From a virus, in the IMG/VR virus record IMGVR_UViG_3300027743_000018, positions 1 to 42,367 of that record: 42,367 bases of DNA; one strand, written 5' to 3'. Both the position numbers and the translations under genes were made by a program. A model generated the notes under the pieces. The model made no database searches and was not told the DNA's origin. It saw nothing but the letters and a program-made list of their open reading frames with translations. This document shows positions 38,345-42,367 of this stretch, piece after piece; positions within the stretch are counted from its first letter, which is position 1, and the number at the start of each line of letters is the position of its first letter.

Positions 38345-40603
38345 TCATTGCATCGGCATCCCGGGCGGCATTGCCCCGTTACCCTGCGGTGGCGGCGGAC
38401 CCCCGGGCGGCGGTGACGCGCCCATGCCCGGAGGCGGCATCGACATCGGCAGCATAGGGTTCATCATCTGCGCCTGCAACTGCTCTTGGAAGTTGTCGAT
38501 CATGTCGACGACGCCACGGGAATTGCGGATCGGGTGGATCATCATCTTGATCAGTTCCAGCGTGAACTGGATGACCATCGGGGGAGGAAGGACGCCGGTC
38601 TGGAGAAGGCCGGCGGCGTTCTGCATGATGCCTTGGCACGCCATCATGATCTTGGCGTTGCTCTCCTGCTCGATCTGCTCGTCGACGGAGACGGTGCTGT
38701 CGGTCTCGATGTCGATCGAACACGTGCGCTGGAAGTCGTCGCGCAGGATCGCCTCGATGGCGGGGGTCACTTCCTCGCCGGTCATTCTGGTGAGTGTTGA
38801 GGCATCGAAGTTGGTGGCGATGATCTCCGCCTTCATGCGCAGGAGTTCGCGGGCGAAATTCGCGCATATGTCCTTCTGGGCGGTGAGGCGGTTGGTGCCC
38901 ATGGTGCCCTTGATGCGCTGGGCGGTGGCGGTCTCGTAGGGGGACGAGGAACCGCGCATGATGTCGGAAATGCCCATCACTTCGTAGATCGCCTGCTTGA
39001 TCTGCTCGCGGGCGACGTAGAGTTCCTTGAGCGCGTTGACCCAGTCGATGATGGGGACGAGCCAGATGTGATTTTGAAGACCGCCGTTGATCAGGTCGAC
39101 GCCGGCGACGGGAAGCATCTTGCCGTCGTCGGCGGTCAGCAGTCCTGCAATATCGCGGTTGGATGCGTTGTAACCCCCTCGCACCTTGATCTTGTCGGTG
39201 AGTGCGGAAATGCGACGGCTGGTATCATCAAGGTCCGCCGCAAGGCGGCTGTATAGGTCGTAGTAAGGCCTTGGAAGCATACTGTCCGTCGTGGTGACAG
39301 CCAGTAGGGGCTTTGGCACGGGAAAGAACCCAGAAAGGCCCAGACTGTCGGGGTCAACACGTAGAACAAGGCCGTCGACCTCCCTGATGAACCAGATGAC
39401 CTTGCCAAGGTTCTTGGCCCAGATCTCCCATACCATGGCCTTCTTGATGACGCCGCCCAATTTGTTGGCGGTCTTCATCGCGGAGCCGCCGCCGACCACG
39501 GACTTGGCGGCGCTTTCGTCGGTCCACTTGAGGATCTCCGACATCTTGTTGGCGGCCTTGTAGGCCTGAAGATCTTCGCTGTCGTCGAACTCCGAGAGGA
39601 GAGAGTTCTCGTCGAACAAGTGCCGGAAGGCGACCCAGCTGCCGTCGGCGAACTGGCGCACGGGATCGTACAGCACGTCCTCCCAGTAGACGTACTCGTC
39701 GGCGACGGTCTCCCAGATCTTGACGTCCTGCATCGCCGGCGGCGTGCCGGGCAGCGGGGGTGGTGCCATCGGGTCCGGGGGTGCCGGTTGGGATGAGATC
39801 TGCGGCTTCCAGCGCACCCGGCACGTCCCACGGCCGGGCAGCAGTACGTCCTTGACGGCGGCGCGGATGGCTTCGTGGGATTTGTCGTCGTCGACGACGA
39901 TGGTGAGAGCCTTCTGCATGACGGCGGCGGCCGTCTCGATGTCGTTCTGCTCCGGCATGCCGGGGGGAGGCGGCGCGGGCTGCGGCGGCATCATGGGGAG
40001 GGGCTGGCCCTCGGCAACCATCGGCTGCGGGACCTGCGGTGGCATTTCCGGGGGTGTGGTCGCCTCCGGGGGGAGGGGCGGCGGACCGCCGGGCGGCAAC
40101 GGAGCGGTGGGTCCGGCACCCGGCGGTCCCATGGGCGGCGGTAGTGGGCCCGCGCCCATGTCCTGCGGCGGCTGCAGCTCGACCTGTGGCAAGGGGGGAG
40201 GTCCCATGGGCGGCGGCGGCAGCGGCATCGGCATCGGAGGTGCCGATTTCTTGGCGAAGCGGCTTTTGACGACCGGCTGCGGCGGCGTCGCGTAGATGTT
40301 CGGCAGCATCACTTCGGTGTTGCTGAACAGGATATTGAAGACTATCTCGTCGTTGGTCTTCTTGGTGCCGATCGAGGTCTTTTTGCCGTCATTGCGGTAG
40401 ATGCGGATTATTTCGCGGCCCCGGGATCGCCAGTCGGCTTCGGCCTGTTCGGCATCCGCGAGGGCTCTTTCCCAGAAGCCGATGTCGATTTCCGGCTCTT
40501 CCTCATCAGGAGCCGCTGGAGCGACCGGAGGACGGTCAGGGCGTCCGGTTTCGGCCGAGAGGGTGGGGGCGACGCGGGGGTTGTCATCGATCGGGAACGC
40601 CAT
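38345..40603 (-). CDS. Portal protein with a proline-rich insertion, 752 aa
   Basis: It follows TerL by two bases. Portal-like helices and strands include ADWRSRGREIIRIYRNDG, DEIVFNILFSNTEVMLPNIY, VYWEDVLYDPVRQFADGSW, and the helical DISRGSS-like GISDIMRGSSSPYETATAQR with NARQ-type wing segments. It forms the dodecameric DNA gate. Residues about 121-219 are an unusually Pro/Met/Gly-rich insertion and a second Pro-rich tail ends the protein; low-complexity stretches may be exposed loops. Confidence 0.85.
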   Translation of the reverse strand: MAFPIDDNPRVAPTLSAETGRPDRPPVAPAAPDEEEPEIDIGFWERALADAEQAEADWRSRGREIIRIYRNDGKKTSIGTKKTNDEIVFNILFSNTEVMLPNIYATPPQPVVKSRFAKKSAPPMPMPLPPPPMGPPPLPQVELQPPQDMGAGPLPPPMGPPGAGPTAPLPPGGPPPLPPEATTPPEMPPQVPQPMVAEGQPLPMMPPQPAPPPPGMPEQNDIETAAAVMQKALTIVVDDDKSHEAIRAAVKDVLLPGRGTCRVRWKPQISSQPAPPDPMAPPPLPGTPPAMQDVKIWETVADEYVYWEDVLYDPVRQFADGSWVAFRHLFDENSLLSEFDDSEDLQAYKAANKMSEILKWTDESAAKSVVGGGSAMKTANKLGGVIKKAMVWEIWAKNLGKVIWFIREVDGLVLRVDPDSLGLSGFFPVPKPLLAVTTTDSMLPRPYYDLYSRLAADLDDTSRRISALTDKIKVRGGYNASNRDIAGLLTADDGKMLPVAGVDLINGGLQNHIWLVPIIDWVNALKELYVAREQIKQAIYEVMGISDIMRGSSSPYETATAQRIKGTMGTNRLTAQKDICANFARELLRMKAEIIATNFDASTLTRMTGEEVTPAIEAILRDDFQRTCSIDIETDSTVSVDEQIEQESNAKIMMACQGIMQNAAGLLQTGVLPPPMVIQFTLELIKMMIHPIRNSRGVVDMIDNFQEQLQAQMMNPMLPMSMPPPGMGASPPPGGPPPPQGNGAMPPGMPMQ

Positions 40604-40605
40604 CG

Positions 40606-42045
40606 TCAGAGGTCCAGTTCGCGCAGGCGGAAGGCGTTGGCGACGAGGAAGGGATTGTTGGCGTCGGCACCGTACTCGGCGTCGTGGATCGAATTGGCGC
40701 TGGCATGGTAGGGACGGGACATGCAGGCGTAGCGCACTTCGTCCACGGCGTGGTCCTCGCTGTCGGTGTCAAGATCCTCGGGATTGGTTTCCGAGTGCTG
40801 CATCATCGGCAATGTGCGGATCGTATCACGACATTGGTCGAAAAAGAAAATCATCGGGTGTCCGTCTTCGTTGCCGCGCAGGCGGTTGCGCAGTTGATCC
40901 CATCCACCCATGCGCTTGTCTCGGCCAAGGCGAGCATTGTCTGCTCGTCTAAAATACGCTCCATGTCGGCCGAGGGTCTCGCCAATGCTTGGGCCGGAAA
41001 TGACGGCGAATGCTGCCGGATCGAGGACGCCGTAGGCGATGTCCTCCTGTCCATCTCGCGCAACGATGCCGCCAGCAACCACTTCAGCTGGGAGCTTGAG
41101 GCCTTGGTTAGGTCCAGCTGAACCGTACCACTCGCGATAGCGGACGATAGCCCCCCGGGGAAGGACACGGCCGGGGTTGGAAGCGGGGTGGTGGTCGTCG
41201 GGGACGTGGGCCCACCAGCCGACCGAGAACGGCTTGGCGGAACCCCAATCCATAGACCTAAAGCGGACCCAATGGTCTGGAATACGGAAAGGATGAAGGA
41301 CGTGACGGGATGTAGCGAACTCGGGGAAGAACGCGCCTTCGATGACATTCCAGTCTCCTTCGAGCCATGCGCGGACGAGTTCGGCACTGCCGGAGGCGCG
41401 CAGGCGGTTGACGTATTGCGGATCGTTCTTGGTGAGTGCGGGGTTGTCCGAGAGCTTGGCGGGAATGAAGACGCGGGTCAGTCCTGTATTGGGGTCGGTG
41501 GTGGGGGTAAGAGGACCAATGTCAATCGCCCACTGCTTGACCCAATGGTGTCCGGGGCCGCCGGGATTACAAGTCGCACGAAATTGGCAGCGGATGCCGG
41601 GTACAGGTGAACGAAGCGTGGCGAACAGCTTGAAGATGGACTTGCTGTCGGCGTATTGGGTAAGCTCCTCGACGTAGACACGGGTGAGGCTCCAGCCTTG
41701 ATAGTTCTGCGCATCAGCGTCGGTCTCCAAGTAAGCCATGTTGAGCATTCCGCCTCCAGCGAAGCGGAAGAACTTCTTCTGGTCGTTCCAGACCGCCGCG
41801 CTGCCATACATCTGCTGCGCGGTTTCGATCGTGTCCTTCAGGTCCTCACGTGTCTTGCGGACCATCAGGCCCCGGGCAGCTTGCCCGTGTCGCTCCGCGT
41901 GGAGCCAGAACTCGCCAAGGCTCGCGAAAGACTTTCCGCCGCCGCGCGCGCCGCCGTAGACGACGATGTCGAACGGAGCCCTGATGAACAGGACCTGCGG
42001 GCCCGGCTGCGGCTTGAACCCGATGACGACGCGGGATGATGCCAT
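40606..42045 (-). CDS. terL: Terminase large subunit (TerL), 479 aa
   Basis: ATPase: Walker A GGARGGGKS (31-39), Walker B VYVEEL (123-128, Glu126/127), and coupling motif RATCNPGG (156-163). Nuclease: SMDWG (Asp266), YGVLDPAAF and a later EDHAVDEVRYA supply acidic ligands. It cuts and pumps DNA into the capsid through the portal. An ATG start at 42045 was chosen over a TTG at 42057; neither has a strong Shine-Dalgarno. Confidence 0.95.
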   Translation of the reverse strand: MASSRVVIGFKPQPGPQVLFIRAPFDIVVYGGARGGGKSFASLGEFWLHAERHGQAARGLMVRKTREDLKDTIETAQQMYGSAAVWNDQKKFFRFAGGGMLNMAYLETDADAQNYQGWSLTRVYVEELTQYADSKSIFKLFATLRSPVPGIRCQFRATCNPGGPGHHWVKQWAIDIGPLTPTTDPNTGLTRVFIPAKLSDNPALTKNDPQYVNRLRASGSAELVRAWLEGDWNVIEGAFFPEFATSRHVLHPFRIPDHWVRFRSMDWGSAKPFSVGWWAHVPDDHHPASNPGRVLPRGAIVRYREWYGSAGPNQGLKLPAEVVAGGIVARDGQEDIAYGVLDPAAFAVISGPSIGETLGRHGAYFRRADNARLGRDKRMGGWDQLRNRLRGNEDGHPMIFFFDQCRDTIRTLPMMQHSETNPEDLDTDSEDHAVDEVRYACMSRPYHASANSIHDAEYGADANNPFLVANAFRLRELDL

Positions 42046-42090
42046 TGTAGACTTCAACTTTCTGAAATGGTCTCCGTCAATTTTTAAGGG

Positions 42091-42115
42091 GCCTACAACC
42101 TAGGGTTGTACCCCC
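42091..42115. repeat. Hairpin in the TerL leader
   Basis: TACAACC (42094-42100) pairs with GGTTGTA (42104-42110) around TAG, extended by GGGG/CCCC on the outside. It lies in the 5' leader of TerL, about 45-70 nt before the start. Leftward it is followed by TTAAAAATT rather than a U-tract. It may regulate TerL translation or be part of a packaging site. Confidence 0.55.
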
Positions 42116-42139
42116 ACTTTCCGGGTCGACCCCCGGGGT

Positions 42140-42168
42140 AGTATAGAGTTGCTTAACATGTTAAGCAA
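42140..42168 (-). promoter_or_regulatory. Late promoter P2 before TerL, overlapping a 24-bp palindrome
   Basis: Read leftward: TTGCTT (42168-42163), a 17-nt spacer, TATACT (42145-42140). The -35 and half of the spacer lie inside the 24-bp palindrome at 42147-42170, so a dimeric repressor there would block it. Expected start is near 42133, giving a leader of about 90 nt. Confidence 0.65.
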
Positions 42169-42170
42169 CT
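42147..42170. repeat. 24-bp perfect palindrome (operator candidate)
   Basis: AGTTGCTTAACA and its exact reverse complement meet at 42158/42159 with no loop. A gapless 12+12 dyad between TerS and TerL is far beyond chance and overlaps the -35 of promoter P2. It may be an operator, a packaging-initiation element, or both. Confidence 0.8.
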
Positions 42171-42229
42171 AGTATAGTGCAAGTATAGAATAGTACCAAG
42201 TGGTACGATCATAGTATAGTGCAAGTATA
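42170..42229. repeat. Two 18-bp direct repeats, 42 bp apart, in an AT-rich gap
   Basis: TAGTATAGTGCAAGTATA occurs at 42170-42187 and 42212-42229. The copies are spaced by four helical turns, and the intervening DNA holds the short inverted repeat GTACCA-AG-TGGTAC (42193-42206). Each repeat carries an inverted TATACT -10 element. The whole 184-bp gap (42046-42229) is markedly AT-richer than the genome. Confidence 0.75.
42171..42199 (-). promoter_or_regulatory. Late promoter P1 before TerL
   Basis: Read leftward: TTGGTA (42199-42194), a 17-nt spacer, TATACT (42176-42171). The -35 lies within the GTACCA/TGGTAC inverted repeat. With P2 it forms a tandem pair 31 bp apart. Confidence 0.6.
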
Positions 42230-42367
42230 CTACGAGCCCTCGCCGACCGAGGGCTCAGGCGCATGCTCGTCTTGGTTGTGCTCGATTGTCAGCATGTTGT
42301 CAGTAGATGGTAAGCCATCGCTTACCATCCCGAGCCACTGCTCGGCGCTCATCTCGTCAGGGCTCTC
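42230..42367 (-). CDS. terS: TerS C-terminus (right-hand copy of the junction)
   Basis: This is the 3' part of the TerS gene that starts at 502. From the terminal repeat the frame continues to the TAG at 42232-42230. The last codons lie in a perfect hairpin (GAGCCCTCG, 5-nt loop, CGAGGGCTC at 42234-42256). Most of this stretch duplicates 1-127 and should be counted only once. Confidence 0.85.
   Translation of the reverse strand, partial: ESPDEMSAEQWLGMVSDGLPSTDNMLTIEHNQDEHAPEPSVGEGS

Noticed and set aside
42046-42229. Phage attachment site or CRISPR-like array in the repeat-rich gap
   Set aside because: There is no integrase in the genome, and only two 18-bp repeats with one spacer are present; promoter and operator functions explain the repeats better.
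1-42367. tRNA genes, CRISPR arrays, insertion sequences, integrase, phage RNA polymerase
   Set aside because: I looked for these and saw no supporting sequence; a formal tRNA scan was not possible.

Overview
This window looks like a complete, GC-rich, podovirus-like tailed-phage genome (Caudoviricetes) assembled as a circle. The first 127 bases recur exactly as the last 127 (1-127 = 42241-42367), so the unique length is about 42,240 bp and the small terminase gene runs across the junction. I see no integrase, no tRNA, no phage RNA polymerase, no sheath, and no obvious long tape-measure protein. The large portal, a P22 gp10/T7 nozzle-like protein, and a virion lysozyme next to large internal-protein candidates suggest a short-tailed virion and a lytic life. 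The host is unknown; a Gram-negative, perhaps an alphaproteobacterium, is a guess from base composition and the DUF3309-type protein.

Layout. Transcription diverges at about 10.17 kb and converges at about 16.71 kb. Leftward from 10.13 kb to 0.6 kb lie the early and replication genes: family A DNA polymerase, a split primase and RepA-like helicase, a Cys-rich protein, a MoxR/CobS-type AAA+ ATPase, a CobT/DUF2201-type metallopeptidase-VWA protein with a small membrane protein, and two unknown genes ending at a terminator. Rightward from 10.24 to 16.71 kb is a tightly overlapping operon: small unknowns, an HTH-like protein, a RuvC-like resolvase, an SNF2 helicase, a DUF2800 RecB/Cas4-like nuclease, a DUF2815 ssDNA-binding-like protein and a DUF6378-like protein. 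Leftward again, from TerS (502 to 1, continuing at 42240) down to 16706, is one long late operon: TerS, TerL, portal, small virion genes, an Acb2-like anti-CBASS protein, scaffold, capsid, adaptor and nozzle candidates, a GNAT-like protein, internal virion proteins with an M15 plus SLT wall hydrolase, tail fibres with S74 chaperone ends, and a lysis cassette.

Regulation is unusually readable. Five early promoter candidates have 17-bp spacers; three carry an exact 13-bp dyad TTGAACTCTTCAA at the -35 box and a fourth carries a degenerate copy. Many early genes on both strands share the extended ribosome-binding box GGAGTAACGAC. A nine-copy iteron cluster (TGCGTCRG) around 5.74-5.87 kb is a candidate origin. 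A rightward promoter (7965-7993) and terminator (8129-8164) frame an unannotated transcript of about 165 nt antisense to the primase leader. The TerS-TerL gap holds tandem promoters and a 24-bp perfect palindrome.

The most noteworthy content is the AAA+/metallopeptidase-VWA/membrane-protein module (1.65-5.17 kb), the Acb2-like gene in the structural region, and the antisense transcript unit. Functional calls rest on motifs read by eye; no database search was run.
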